Source of the DNA: an uncultured Aquimonas sp.
GTDB lineage: Bacteria > Pseudomonadota > Gammaproteobacteria > Xanthomonadales > Xanthomonadaceae
Direction of reading: 5' to 3'
NCBI RefSeq assembly: GCF_937888285.1
Contig: NZ_CALART010000020.1
Span: 1 to 64,000, forward strand
Length of the DNA: 64,000 nucleotides
Numbering within the stretch: position 1 is the stretch's first letter; every line of letters begins with the position of its first letter. The position numbers were made by a program, and so were the translations under genes. A model generated the notes under the pieces. That model was not told where the DNA came from. It was given only the letters and a program-made list of their open reading frames with translations, and ran no database searches. Below, one piece after another: positions 42,459-51,708 of this stretch.

Positions 42459-43541
42459 TCAGAGAAACCCGCGCTTCATCTGATCCCGCTCGATGCTCTC
42501 GAACAGGGCCTGGAAGTTGCCCTCGCCGAAACCTTCGTTGCCCTTGCGCTGGATGATCTCGAAGAAGATCGGGCCGATCGCGTTCTGGGTGAAGATCTGC
42601 AGCAGCTTGCGCTGCTTGGTTTCCAGGTCGGCGTCGATCAGGATCTTGTTCTTCGCCAGGCGCGGCACGTCTTCGCCGTGGTTCGGCACGCGCTGGTCGA
42701 TGACATCGAAATAGGTGTCCGGCGTGTCGAGGAATTCGACGCCGGCGCCGCGCATGGCCTCGACCGTTTCATAGATGTCGTCGGTGAAGCAGGCGATGTG
42801 CTGGATGCCCTCGCCGTGGTACTGGTCGAGGTATTCGTTGATCTGGCTCTTCGGATCCGACGACTCGTTGAGCGGAATGCGCACGACGCCGTCCGGCGCG
42901 GTCATGGCCTTGGACACCAGGCCGGTCTTGCTGCCCTTGATGTCGAAGTAGCGGATCTCGCGGAAATTGAACAGGCGCTCGTAGTAGTCCGACCACTTCT
43001 CCATGTTGCCGAAGTAGAGGTTGTGGGTCAGGTGATCGATGAAGGTCAGCCCGAAGCCGGTCGGATGGACATCCGCGCCCTCGATGGCGACATAGTCGGC
43101 GGCATAGGCATCGCCCTCACTGGGCACGAGGTAGAGCATGCAGTCACCGATGCCCTTGACCACCGGCGCCTCGATCGCGCGGCTCATCGGCTTGTGGGCG
43201 ACCCGTTCGCCGCCGTTGGCGATCACTTGTCGCTCAACTTCGGCCACCGGCTTCGTGAAGCGGATGCCGAAGCCGCAGGCGCTGGGGCCATGCTGGGCAG
43301 CGAAATCGGCGGCGAAGCTGTCCGGGTCCTCGTTGACCAGGAAGTTGACCCCGCCCTGCCGATAGACCGTAATCGCGCGGCTTCGGTGCTTCAGCACGGG
43401 CGCGAAACCCATCGTGCGGAACAGCGCGTGCAGATCGACGCTGCCCGCCGGGGCGGCGAACTCGACGAACTCGAAGCCGTTGATCCCCATCGGGTTTTCA
43501 AAGGTTGTGACCTGCATGCCGAGGTTCGGCTGGGCGTTCAT
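42459..43541 (-). CDS. hpd: 4-hydroxyphenylpyruvate dioxygenase
   Basis: This 360-residue Fe(II) enzyme makes homogentisate from 4-hydroxyphenylpyruvate. The iron ligands are visible as H170 (FIDHLTHN), H248 (IQHIACFTDD) and E328 (FFEIIQRKG). GGAGGAG precedes ATG 43541. It is the first gene of the catabolic cluster and is divergent from the MarR gene. Its transcript should have a leader of about 110 nt from the promoter at 43660-43688. Confidence 0.97.
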   Translation of the reverse strand: MNAQPNLGMQVTTFENPMGINGFEFVEFAAPAGSVDLHALFRTMGFAPVLKHRSRAITVYRQGGVNFLVNEDPDSFAADFAAQHGPSACGFGIRFTKPVAEVERQVIANGGERVAHKPMSRAIEAPVVKGIGDCMLYLVPSEGDAYAADYVAIEGADVHPTGFGLTFIDHLTHNLYFGNMEKWSDYYERLFNFREIRYFDIKGSKTGLVSKAMTAPDGVVRIPLNESSDPKSQINEYLDQYHGEGIQHIACFTDDIYETVEAMRGAGVEFLDTPDTYFDVIDQRVPNHGEDVPRLAKNKILIDADLETKQRKLLQIFTQNAIGPIFFEIIQRKGNEGFGEGNFQALFESIERDQMKRGFL

Positions 43542-43659
43542 GCTGGGCTCCTCCAGGGGCTGCGCGTGCGGCGTTCGCTCGCGGCGGTGGCAAGGGCTCG
43601 GTGTCGCCGCCTGGCGGGCACCGGAAGTCGCTCGCGGCTGGTCGCCGCGGGGTAGGCGT

Positions 43660-43688
43660 TTTATAGTTTCAGATGAAACCATTTGCAA
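43660..43688 (-). promoter_or_regulatory. hpd promoter with MarR-type operator in the spacer
   Basis: On the - strand, -35 TTGCAA (43688-43683) and -10 TATAAA (43665-43660) are exactly 17 nt apart. The spacer contains the perfect palindrome GTTTCA-GA-TGAAAC (43666-43679), extended with one mismatch to ATnGTTTCA/TGAAACnAT. The palindrome also lies just before the marR gene, so one bound dimer could control both directions. Confidence 0.8.
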
Positions 43689-43701
43689 GGTGCAGTGCAG
43701 G

Positions 43702-44250
43702 ATGAGCCCTTCCCAATCCGCCGCGGCAAGCGCGCCCGGCCTCGAAGCAGCCCCCGCCTCGGCCGAACTGGTGCTGGAGTCCTTCCTGCCCTATCGGCTG
43801 TCGGTGCTGTCGAACCGGGTCAGCCAGGCGATCGCACGGATCTATGCCGAGCGCTTCGATCTCTCGGTCACCGAGTGGCGGCTGATGGCAGTGCTGGGCC
43901 GTTATCCCGGGCTGACCGCGGGCGAGCTGGTCGAGCGCACGGCCATGGACAAGGTCGCGGTCAGCCGCGCGGTGGCGGGGCTGATGGCCTCGGGCCGGGT
44001 CGAGCGCGGCAGCGACGAGCGCGATCGCCGGCGCGTGCCGCTGGAGCTCAGCGCGGCCGGCCGTGCGGTCTACGCGCAGGTCGCGCCGCTGGCGCTGGAG
44101 TACGAGCGCGCCCTGCTGTCGGGCCTCGATGCCGCCGAATACGCGCAGTTCGACGCCCTGCTCGGGCGTCTGCTGGAGGCCACCGCAGGCGCCGAGGATT
44201 CACTGCGCTCGGCGGCGCTGCGGGCAACCGATGCCGCTCGGCGCGAATGA
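43702..44250 (+). CDS. MarR-family regulator of the homogentisate genes
   Basis: This 182-residue regulator has a winged-helix core (LSVTEWRLMAVLGRYPGLTAGELVERTAMDKVAVSRAV) and wing (RGSDERDRRRVPLELSAAG), with N- and C-terminal dimerisation helices. It is divergent from hpd and separated by a palindromic operator. A role like HmgR-type or HpaR-type repressors, responding to an aromatic intermediate such as homogentisate, is inferred from position. The start is taken at ATG 43702; the ribosome-binding site is weak. Confidence 0.88.
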   Translation: MSPSQSAAASAPGLEAAPASAELVLESFLPYRLSVLSNRVSQAIARIYAERFDLSVTEWRLMAVLGRYPGLTAGELVERTAMDKVAVSRAVAGLMASGRVERGSDERDRRRVPLELSAAGRAVYAQVAPLALEYERALLSGLDAAEYAQFDALLGRLLEATAGAEDSLRSAALRATDAARRE

Positions 44251-44307
44251 GCCCATCAGCGCGTCAGTGACGGGGCGACGCGGCTCCAGACCCCAGCGCT
44301 GCAGCCT

Positions 44308-45645
44308 TCAGCCGCGCTCGCGGAACACCGCCAGCCCGCGCAGCAGGTTCAGGGCTTCATTGACGGCATAGTCCGCCTGGGCCTTGGCCTGGTCCGCTTC
44401 GGCGGCCTCGCTCTCGGCCTGCAGGTGGCCAGGCAGGTCGGCCTCGCGCAGCTGCGGCGAGGTCTGGGCGCCGACGCGCAGCTCCGCGTTCTCCGGCAGC
44501 TCGATATCGGGCACGATGCCGGTGGCCTGGATCGAGGTGCCGTTGGGCGTGTAGTAGCGCGCCGTGGTCAGCTTGATCGAGTCGCCATTGTCCAGCGGCA
44601 GCACGGTCTGCACCGAGCCCTTGCCGAAGCTGGTGCTGCCCATGATCAAGGCGCGGCGGTGATCGCGCAGAGCGCCGGCCACGACTTCGGCGGCGCTGGC
44701 GCTGCCGCTGTCGATCAGCACCACGATCGGCGCGCCGTCGAGCAGGTCGCCGCGCTTGGCGGCGTACTCGGCGCTGGCGCGCGGCACCCGGCCGCGGGTG
44801 CTGACGATCACGCCCTCGTCGAGGAACAGGTCGGCGACTTCGATGCCCGCGTTCAGCAGGCCACCCGGGTTGCGCCGCAGGTCCAGCACCAGGCCCTTGA
44901 GGCCGTCGCCGGCCGCTTTCAGGGCTTCGAGCTTGCGCTGCACCTCGCCCGCCGTGTCGGCCTGGAAGGCGGCGATGCGGATGTAGGCGAACTGCGTGTC
45001 CAGGGCCTCGCCGCGCGCGCTGGCGACGCGGATGATCTCGCGGGTCAGGCTGAGCTTGAGCGGCTCGCTCTCGCCCTCGCGCACCACCGTCAGCACGATC
45101 GAGGTGCCCGGCTCGCCGCGCATGGCTTCGACGGCGGCATCGACGCTGTCGGCGCTGATCGGCGCGCCATCCAACTCGATGATGATGTCGCCGGGGCGGA
45201 TGCCGGCACGCGCGGCGGGTGTGTCGTCCATCGGCGCGATCACCACCAGGCTGCGATCGGGCCGCTGCAGGATCTCCAGGCCCAAGCCGCCGTAGGCGCC
45301 GGTCGCGGTCTCGTTCATCGACTGCGTGGCGCGCGCATCGAGGTAGGCGCTGTGCGGGTCGAGGTCGGTGAGCAGGCCGCGGATCGCCGACTGCATCAGC
45401 TGCTGGTCATCGACGTTGTCGACATAGGCCTGCTGCACCGCGCGGAACACCGAGACGAAGCGCCGCACTTCGTCCAGGCTGACCCGCTCGCTGGCAGGCT
45501 CGGCGGCAGGCGCCTCGGCGCTCGGCGCTTCGATCGGCGGAGGCGCAGGGGCGTCCTGGGCCAGCGCCGGAACGGCGGCAAGGCACAGCGGCAGGGACAG
45601 GGACAGGGCGACAAGCGTGCGGTGCAGGCGGGGAAGGCTGTTCAT
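44308..45645 (-). CDS. S41-family C-terminal processing peptidase (CtpA type)
   Basis: This 445-residue periplasmic serine protease has a signal peptide (to about residue 30) and Pro/Ala linker. A PDZ domain (about 118-200, GGLGLEILQR...GIRPGDIIIELDG) precedes the S41 catalytic domain with LDLRRNPGGLL, the nucleophile region DSGSASAAEVVAGAL and the catalytic Lys K342 (GSTSFGKGSVQ). It trims or degrades envelope proteins. It follows the EnvC-like gene by 58 nt on the same strand, the common envC-ctpA arrangement next to gpmI. The C-terminus has an extra Glu/Ala-rich helix. Confidence 0.93.
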   Translation of the reverse strand: MNSLPRLHRTLVALSLSLPLCLAAVPALAQDAPAPPPIEAPSAEAPAAEPASERVSLDEVRRFVSVFRAVQQAYVDNVDDQQLMQSAIRGLLTDLDPHSAYLDARATQSMNETATGAYGGLGLEILQRPDRSLVVIAPMDDTPAARAGIRPGDIIIELDGAPISADSVDAAVEAMRGEPGTSIVLTVVREGESEPLKLSLTREIIRVASARGEALDTQFAYIRIAAFQADTAGEVQRKLEALKAAGDGLKGLVLDLRRNPGGLLNAGIEVADLFLDEGVIVSTRGRVPRASAEYAAKRGDLLDGAPIVVLIDSGSASAAEVVAGALRDHRRALIMGSTSFGKGSVQTVLPLDNGDSIKLTTARYYTPNGTSIQATGIVPDIELPENAELRVGAQTSPQLREADLPGHLQAESEAAEADQAKAQADYAVNEALNLLRGLAVFRERG

Positions 45646-45703
45646 GCGCTGCAGTATAGGAGACGCGCGCGCGCCCGCAGTGGCTGTCGCCGCCCGCAGC
45701 CGA

Positions 45704-46882
45704 TCAGCGCCGCACCCAGACGCGCGGATCCAGCGGCTGGCTCTGGCGACGCAGCTCGAAGTACACGGCCGCCCTGCCCTGCCCGCCCGAGCTGCCGGCC
45801 TGGGCGATCGGCTCACCGGCCTTGACCCAGTCACCGACTTCGCCGAGCAGGCCGTCGTTGTGGGCGTACAGGCTGAGGAAGCCCTCGCCGTGGTCGAGGA
45901 TCAGCAGCAGGCCGTAGCCATTCATCCAGTCCGAGAACGCGACCCGCCCGGGGGCCACGGCGCGCACCGTCTCGCCGGCGGCCGCCTCCAGCAGCCAGCC
46001 CTCACTGCGCCGACCGTCCGGCAGCGTGCCTGCAAAGCCGGTCAGCACCCGCCCCGGCACCGGTGCGGCGAGCTGGCCGCGGCGCTGGGCGAAGGGCTGG
46101 GCGCCGTCGAGCTGGTCGGGGATGTCGGCGAAGATGTCGCGCAGCGATTCGATCAGATCCAGCAGGGCGCGCTCGTCGCGCCGCAGCGCGCTGATCCGCT
46201 CGGCCTGCGCCTTCTGCTGCCCAGCCAGCACCTCGAGCAGGCCGGCGCGGTCGGCCCGCTGCGATTCCAGCGCCGCCAGCGCCGCCAGCTCGCGCTCGAG
46301 CGCGGCGTCGAGCGCAGCCCGTTGGGCATCGACCTGGGCGGTGACCCGCGCCAGATCCGCCAGTTCATCGAGCAGGCGACGGATGCGCCGGACCTGGCCG
46401 GCCTGCACGTAGCGGTGGTAGGAGAGCGCCCGGCTGGCGTCGCGCAGGCGGTCCTGCGACAGCAGCAGGCGCAGCGGGGCGTGACCGCCCTGCACATGGG
46501 CCGCGCGCATCAGGGCGCCCAGCGCTTCCCGCTGCCGCTCCAGCCCGGCGGCGACGGTCTGCCGCTCGGTCTCCAGCGCCTCGAAGCGCTGGCGCTGGGC
46601 GGCCACCTCGGCCTCCAGGCCGGCCTGCGCTTTCAGCTGCTCGGCGATGGCCTGGTCGACCTCGCGGATCTGCGCCGAGGCGGCATCGCGCTCGGCGGCC
46701 AGTCGCGCCTGCACCGCGGCCACCTCGCGCAGTTCCGCGCGCACGGCGTCCAGTCGCGCCTGCGCGGCGCGCTCGGCCTCGGGGTCGCCGGGCTGCGCCT
46801 GCGCCGTACCGGCGCCTGACAGGGCCAGGAGCGCGCCTGCGCAGAGCAGGGCCAGCACGAGGCCGGCGAAGCGCTGGATCAC
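45704..46882 (-). CDS. EnvC-like murein hydrolase activator (degenerate LytM domain)
   Basis: This 392-residue protein has a signal peptide (to about residue 29), a long coiled coil (about 35-250) and a C-terminal LytM/M23-like domain (about 270-390). The zinc ligands of active M23 peptidases (HxxxD and HxH) are not preserved; for example GWLLEA and LYAHND stand where family motifs sit. This is expected for EnvC-type activators of amidases in cell division. Its ATG overlaps the gpmI stop by 4 nt (ATGA). Confidence 0.88.
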   Translation of the reverse strand: MIQRFAGLVLALLCAGALLALSGAGTAQAQPGDPEAERAAQARLDAVRAELREVAAVQARLAAERDAASAQIREVDQAIAEQLKAQAGLEAEVAAQRQRFEALETERQTVAAGLERQREALGALMRAAHVQGGHAPLRLLLSQDRLRDASRALSYHRYVQAGQVRRIRRLLDELADLARVTAQVDAQRAALDAALERELAALAALESQRADRAGLLEVLAGQQKAQAERISALRRDERALLDLIESLRDIFADIPDQLDGAQPFAQRRGQLAAPVPGRVLTGFAGTLPDGRRSEGWLLEAAAGETVRAVAPGRVAFSDWMNGYGLLLILDHGEGFLSLYAHNDGLLGEVGDWVKAGEPIAQAGSSGGQGRAAVYFELRRQSQPLDPRVWVRR

Positions 46883-48402
46883 ACGAACTCGACCAGCGAT
46901 TGACCCGTCATCTCGGCCGGCTTGGGCAGGCCGAGCAGGTGCAGCAGGGTCGGCGCGACATCACGCAGGGCGCCGCCGTCTCTCAGTCGCGCGGCTCGCC
47001 CAAGATAGACCAGCGGCACCGGGCCGACCGTATGCGCGGTGTGCGGCTGGCCGGTGTCGACGTCGCGCATCTTCTCGAGGTTGCCGTGGTCGGCGGTGAG
47101 GATCAGCTCGCCGCCGACCTCGCGCAGGGCCGCGGTGATCTCACCGATCGCGGTGTCCACCGCCTCGACCGCCCTGATCGCGGCTTCCAGCACGCCGGTG
47201 TGGCCGACCATGTCGGGGTTGGCGATGTTGCAGACGATAACGTCGTGCCGCTGGGCGCGGATGTCTTCGACCAGGGCGGCAGTGACTTCGGGGCAGCTCA
47301 TCTCGGGCTTCAGGTCATAGGTGGCGACTTTGGGCGAGGGGATCAGCACGCGCGACTCGCCGGGCTGCTCGGCCTCGACCCCGCCGCTGAAGAAGAAGGT
47401 GACGTGGGCGTACTTCTCGGTCTCGGCGATGCGCAGCTGGCTGAGGCCATGCGCGGCCAGCACCTGCGGCAGGGTGTTGTGCAGGGTCTCGGGCGGATAG
47501 GCCAAGGTGGCCGGCAGCCTGGCGTCGTACTCGGTCAGGCAGACGAAACTCGCCAGCTGCGGACGCCGCGCGACGAAGCCCTCGAAGCCCGGCTGCACGA
47601 AGGCCGCGCACAGCTCGCGCGCGCGGTCGGCGCGGAAGTTCATGAACACCACCGCATCGCCGTCGGCCATGGGCGCCGCGCCCTCGATCACCGTCGGCAG
47701 CACGAACTCGTCGTTCTCGTCGCGCGCATAGGCCGCGTCCAGCGCCGCCACGCCGGTGGCCGCGCGATGCCCGGCCGTGGCCTCGACGATCGCCGAGTAG
47801 GCGCGCTCGACGCGATCCCAGCGCTTGTCGCGGTCCATCGCGTAGTAGCGGCCGCTGACCGAGCCGATGCGGTAGCCCAGCGCGGCGCAGCGCGCATCGA
47901 GCTTTTCGAGGCTCGGCCGTGCCGAGCGCGGCGGCGTGTCGCGACCGTCCAGAAACGCATGCACGGCGAGCCGCGATATGCCCTGCCGTTTGGCCAGATC
48001 GAGGAAAGCGTGGATGTGGTCCTCGTGGCTGTGCACGCCGCCCGGCGACAGCAGGCCGAACACGTGCAGGGTGCCGCCACTGGCCTTGACCGCGGCGCAG
48101 GCACCGATGAGGCCGGGGTTCTCGAAGAACTCGCCGGTCTCGATGGCGTGGTCGATGCGGGTCAGGTCCTGGTAAACGATGCGGCCGGCGCCGAGGTTCA
48201 TGTGGCCGACCTCCGAGTTGCCCATCTGCCCGTCCGGCAGGCCGACGTGCTTGCCCGAGGTTTCGACCAGGGTGTGCGGGCAGCGCGCCAGCAGGGCATG
48301 CCAGTGCGGGGCCTTGGCCTGGGCGATGGCGTTGTCCTCGCGCTCCTCGCGATGGCCCCAGCCATCGAGGATCAGCAGCATGACGGGCTTGGGTCGGGAC
48401 AC
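46879..48402 (-). CDS. gpmI: 2,3-bisphosphoglycerate-independent phosphoglycerate mutase
   Basis: This 507-residue glycolytic enzyme interconverts 3- and 2-phosphoglycerate using Mn2+ and phospho-serine S63 (GQMGNSEVGH). LLILDGWGHRE at the N-terminus, HAFLDGRDTPPRS, and the C-terminal LTADHGNLEKM and HTVGPVPLVY metal motifs are present. It starts the gpmI-envC-ctp run, coupled to envC by an ATGA overlap. Confidence 0.97.
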   Translation of the reverse strand: MSRPKPVMLLILDGWGHREEREDNAIAQAKAPHWHALLARCPHTLVETSGKHVGLPDGQMGNSEVGHMNLGAGRIVYQDLTRIDHAIETGEFFENPGLIGACAAVKASGGTLHVFGLLSPGGVHSHEDHIHAFLDLAKRQGISRLAVHAFLDGRDTPPRSARPSLEKLDARCAALGYRIGSVSGRYYAMDRDKRWDRVERAYSAIVEATAGHRAATGVAALDAAYARDENDEFVLPTVIEGAAPMADGDAVVFMNFRADRARELCAAFVQPGFEGFVARRPQLASFVCLTEYDARLPATLAYPPETLHNTLPQVLAAHGLSQLRIAETEKYAHVTFFFSGGVEAEQPGESRVLIPSPKVATYDLKPEMSCPEVTAALVEDIRAQRHDVIVCNIANPDMVGHTGVLEAAIRAVEAVDTAIGEITAALREVGGELILTADHGNLEKMRDVDTGQPHTAHTVGPVPLVYLGRAARLRDGGALRDVAPTLLHLLGLPKPAEMTGQSLVEFV

Positions 48403-48549
48403 GGTCGGACTCCGGGACAGACAGGCAAGACCGGCATTCTAGCCAAGCGGCTGTTCCGCCACCGCCGCGTGTAAACCCTTTGCGACGGACCGGCATCCGC
48501 TTGCTTGCCGCCACCGCAGAGCGTGGCCCAACCGCAGGGAGCAGCACCG

Positions 48550-49212
48550 ATGCGCAAGACTCTTCTTCCCCTCCTCGTCCTGATCGCCTTCGCCGGCAGC
48601 GCCGCCGCCGAGCGCCTCGCCAGCATCGACAAGGTCAACGGCTCGATCCGCACCGAGCAGGGCCAGGCCTACGACAGCCTCGAAACCGTCAACGGCAGCA
48701 TCACGCTGGCGGCGCAGGTGCAGGCGGAGAGCGTCGAAACGGTCAACGGCAGCATCAGCCTGAACGAGGGCGCCCGCGCCGAGAGCGTGGAGACCGTCAA
48801 CGGCTCGATCAGCTTCGGCGCCTCGTCGCAGGCCGGCTCGGCCGAGACCGTCAACGGCAGCATCCGTCTCGATCGCGGCGCCGCCGTGCAGCGCGACGTC
48901 GAGACCGTCAACGGCGCGATCCGCCTCGAAGCCGCGACCATCGGCGGCGATGTCGAGACCGTCAACGGCGACATCACCCTGCTCGACGGCAGCCGCATCG
49001 CCGGCGGCATCACCATCGAGAAGCCCAGCACCGGCTGGTTCAACTGGGGCGGCAATACCCGCCTGCCGAAGATCGTGATCGGCCCGAACTCGGAAGTCGT
49101 TGGCGCCATGGTGTTCAAGCGCGAGGTCGAGCTGTTCGTGCACGAGAGCGCGCGCATCGGTCGCGTCGAAGGCGCGGAGGCCAAGCGCTACAGCGGCAGC
49201 GAACTGCCCTGA
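48550..49212 (+). CDS. secreted beta-solenoid repeat protein (ETVNGSI repeats)
   Basis: This 220-residue protein has a signal peptide (RKTLLPLLVLIAFAGSAAA). Repeats of 18-19 residues follow, each opening with ETVNGSI or a close variant: KVNGSI once, then ETVNG(S/A/D)I six times between residues about 40 and 155. The pattern resembles DUF4097/polymer-forming-type right-handed beta-helices. The C-terminus (WFNWGGNTRLPKIVIGPNS) is not repetitive. The function is unknown; exported repeat proteins of this kind may be adhesin-like or cell-surface scaffolds. AGGGAG lies 9 nt before ATG 48550. It is divergent from gpmI. Confidence 0.8.
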   Translation: MRKTLLPLLVLIAFAGSAAAERLASIDKVNGSIRTEQGQAYDSLETVNGSITLAAQVQAESVETVNGSISLNEGARAESVETVNGSISFGASSQAGSAETVNGSIRLDRGAAVQRDVETVNGAIRLEAATIGGDVETVNGDITLLDGSRIAGGITIEKPSTGWFNWGGNTRLPKIVIGPNSEVVGAMVFKREVELFVHESARIGRVEGAEAKRYSGSELP

Positions 49213-49248
49213 ACCGGTACGCGTCCGGGCCAGGGAGGGCCCGGGGCT

Positions 49249-49845
49249 TCAGCGGAAGGCGCAGCCTTCGACGTGATCGTTGACCAGCCCCATCGCCTGC
49301 ATGAAGGCATAGCAGGTGGTGGGGCCGACGAACTTGAAGCCGCGCTTCCGCAGATCCTTTGACAGGGCTTTCGAACTCGGCGTCTGCGCCAGCGCACGCA
49401 GGCTGTCCCAGTCATGGCGCGGCGGCCGCTCGGAGGCCGGCGGCTGGAAGCCCCAGACGTAGTCCGCGAAGCTGCCGAACTCGCGCTGGATCTCCAGCAC
49501 CCGCGTCGCATTGTGAATGGCCGCCTCGATCTTGCCGCGATGGCGGACGATGCCGGCATCGCCCAGCAGACGTTCAATGTCGTTGCCATCGAAGCGCGCC
49601 ACCCGCTGTGGGTCGAAGCCGGCGAAGGCCGCGCGGAAGTTCTCGCGCTTGCGCAGGATGGTCAGCCAGCTCAGGCCCGACTGGAAGCCTTCGAGGCAGA
49701 GCTTCTCGAACAGGCGCAGGTCATCGCGGACCGGCCGCCCCCATTCATGGTCGTGGTAGTGCGCGTAGTCGGGCAGGTTCTGCTGCCAGGCGCAGCGCAC
49801 CAGACCGTCGTCACCGCGCAGCAGACCCGCAGGCAGATCGTTCAT
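49249..49845 (-). CDS. tag: DNA-3-methyladenine glycosylase I
   Basis: This 198-residue base-excision enzyme removes 3-methyladenine. Features are RCAWQQNLPDYAHYHDHEWGRPVRDD at the N-terminus, FEKLCLEGFQSGLSWLTIL, and the C-terminal VNDHVEGC, which with C18 and a nearby His supplies the zinc site seen in E. coli Tag. Its ATG overlaps the pgpA stop by 4 nt. Confidence 0.94.
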   Translation of the reverse strand: MNDLPAGLLRGDDGLVRCAWQQNLPDYAHYHDHEWGRPVRDDLRLFEKLCLEGFQSGLSWLTILRKRENFRAAFAGFDPQRVARFDGNDIERLLGDAGIVRHRGKIEAAIHNATRVLEIQREFGSFADYVWGFQPPASERPPRHDWDSLRALAQTPSSKALSKDLRKRGFKFVGPTTCYAFMQAMGLVNDHVEGCAFR

Positions 49846-50345
49846 CCGGGCAACACTCCGAAACGGGCGTCGAGCAGCACCAGCGCCTGCAGGGCAAGGA
49901 AGGCGTACGCACCCGCCAGCAGGTCATCGAACATCGCGCCGAAACCACCGTGCAGCCGTCGATCGGCCCAGCGCACCGGCCACGGCTTCCATACGTCGAA
50001 CAGGCGGAACAGGGCGAAGCCCAGCAGCATCCACATCCAGCCGGCAGGGGCCAGGAACAACGCGATCCACTGGCCCACCCACTCGTCGGCCACCACCACG
50101 CCGGGGTCGTCGGTGTGGATCGTGCGGATCACCCACTCGGCCGCGAGCACGCCCAAGGCGAAGAACGCCAGGGTGATCGCGAGATACCAGGCGGCCGGCA
50201 GCTCGCGCAGCCACAGCCAGGGGATCAGTGCAGCGGCACTGCCGACCGTGCCCGGCGCCACAGGTGAGTAGCCGGAGCCAAAGCCGCTGGCGATCCAGCC
50301 GTGGGGATGGGCGAGCAGTCGAAGCGGAGGTCGATTGCGTTTCAT
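49842..50345 (-). CDS. pgpA: phosphatidylglycerophosphatase A
   Basis: This 167-residue membrane phosphatase acts in phosphatidylglycerol synthesis. The N-terminus has ASGFGSGYSPVAPGTVGSAAALI, followed by transmembrane helices and the acidic motifs DDPGVVVADEWVGQW and FRLFDVWKPWPVRWADRRLHGGFGAMFDDLLAG. ATG 50345 is the natural start; longer frames extend into low-complexity sequence. It is coupled to tag. Confidence 0.93.
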   Translation of the reverse strand: MKRNRPPLRLLAHPHGWIASGFGSGYSPVAPGTVGSAAALIPWLWLRELPAAWYLAITLAFFALGVLAAEWVIRTIHTDDPGVVVADEWVGQWIALFLAPAGWMWMLLGFALFRLFDVWKPWPVRWADRRLHGGFGAMFDDLLAGAYAFLALQALVLLDARFGVLPG

Positions 50346-50454
50346 GGGCGGGGAGTATGCCTTCGCTGGCGGACACAGCAGCGACCACTCGCGTTGATCC
50401 GCTCGCTCCGCCGCGAACCTGGTGCGCGCTGGCGCCAATCGCTCACAAACGACA

Positions 50455-50474
50455 GGGGCGCCCGAAGGCGCCCC
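50455..50474 (-). terminator. stem-loop after metK
   Basis: GGGGCGCC-CGAA-GGCGCCCC is a perfect 8-bp stem 29 nt beyond the metK stop. The T-run on the - strand side is weak. Confidence 0.65.
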
Positions 50475-50502
50475 CGTGTGCAACCCGCTGGGCTTCGCGG
50501 CC

Positions 50503-51708
50503 TTACTTGAGGCCGGAATCCGCGCGCAGGGCCTCGGCGCGGTCGGTCTTCTCCCAGGAGAAGGCCGTGGCCTTGACCGTCTTGCCGGCCGCATCGACAT
50601 AGCTGACCTCATGCGCCTTGCGGCCGAAGTGGCCGTAGGACGCGGTCTGCTGGTAGATCGGGTGCACCAGGTCGAGCATCTGGATGATGCCGTAGGGGCG
50701 CAGGTCGAAGTGCTTGCGGATCAGCTTCTCGATCTTGTCGTCGGCGATCTTGCCGGTGCCGAAGGTGGTGACCGAAATCGAGGTCGGCTCGGCGACGCCG
50801 ATGGCATAGCTCACCTGCACCTCGCAGCGATCGGCGAGGCCGGCGGCCACGACGTTCTTGGCGACATAACGGGCGGCATAGGCCGCCGAACGGTCGACCT
50901 TGGACGGATCCTTGCCCGAGAACGCACCGCCACCGTGGCGCGCCCAGCCGCCGTAGGTGTCGACGATGATCTTGCGGCCGGTCAGGCCGCAGTCGCCCAC
51001 CGGGCCACCGATCACGAACTTGCCGGTCGGGTTGATGTGGAACTTGGTGCCGCGGTGCAGCAGCTTCTCCGGCAGCACCGGCTTGATGATGTGCTCACGC
51101 ACGGCCTCGACCAGATCCTTCTGCTTGATGCTGGGATCGTGCTGGGTCGACAGCACCACGGCGTCGATGGCGACGGCCTTGCCGTTCTCGTAGCGCAGGG
51201 TGACCTGGCTCTTGGCATCCGGACGCAGCCAGCCGAGCTTGCCCTTCTTGCGCGCCTTGGCCTGCTGCTCGACCAGACGGTGCGAGTAGTGGATGGCCGC
51301 GGGCATGAAGTCCTTGGTCTCATTGGTGGCGTAGCCGAACATCAGGCCCTGGTCGCCCGCGCCCTGCTCTTCCGGCTTCTTGCGGTCGACGCCCTGGTTG
51401 ATGTCGGGCGACTGCTTGCCGATCAGGTTCAGCACGCCGCAGGTGGCGCCGTCGAAGCCGACGTCGCTGCTGTTGTAGCCGATGTCCAGGATCACCTTGC
51501 GGGTGAGCGCTTCGAGGTCGATCCAGGCTTCGGTGGTGATCTCGCCGGCGACGATGGCGACGCCCGTCTTGACCATGGTCTCGCAGGCCACGCGGGCGCG
51601 CTTGTCCTTGGCCAGGATCGCGTCCAGCACGGCGTCGGAGATCTGGTCGGCGACCTTGTCCGGATGGCCTTCGGACACCGACTCGGAGGTGAAGAGGTAG
51701 CTGCTCAT
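50503..51708 (-). CDS. metK: S-adenosylmethionine synthase
   Basis: This 401-residue enzyme makes SAM from methionine and ATP. Motifs are TSESVSEGHPDKVADQISD, GAGDQGLMFGYA, and the P-loop-like GGGAFSGKDPSKVDRSAAY. I see no SAM riboswitch in its 5' region, in contrast to metX; the two genes together set the SAM pool that the metX riboswitch reads. Confidence 0.98.
   Translation of the reverse strand: MSSYLFTSESVSEGHPDKVADQISDAVLDAILAKDKRARVACETMVKTGVAIVAGEITTEAWIDLEALTRKVILDIGYNSSDVGFDGATCGVLNLIGKQSPDINQGVDRKKPEEQGAGDQGLMFGYATNETKDFMPAAIHYSHRLVEQQAKARKKGKLGWLRPDAKSQVTLRYENGKAVAIDAVVLSTQHDPSIKQKDLVEAVREHIIKPVLPEKLLHRGTKFHINPTGKFVIGGPVGDCGLTGRKIIVDTYGGWARHGGGAFSGKDPSKVDRSAAYAARYVAKNVVAAGLADRCEVQVSYAIGVAEPTSISVTTFGTGKIADDKIEKLIRKHFDLRPYGIIQMLDLVHPIYQQTASYGHFGRKAHEVSYVDAAGKTVKATAFSWEKTDRAEALRADSGLK

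Noticed and set aside
45704..46882. Calling the M23-domain protein an active endopeptidase
   Set aside because: The HxxxD and HxH zinc ligands are not preserved; an EnvC-type activator is the better reading.
48485..48510. A sigma-54-like box before the solenoid gene
   Set aside because: GGCATC and TTGC are present but the spacing between GG and GC is one base short of the required ten.
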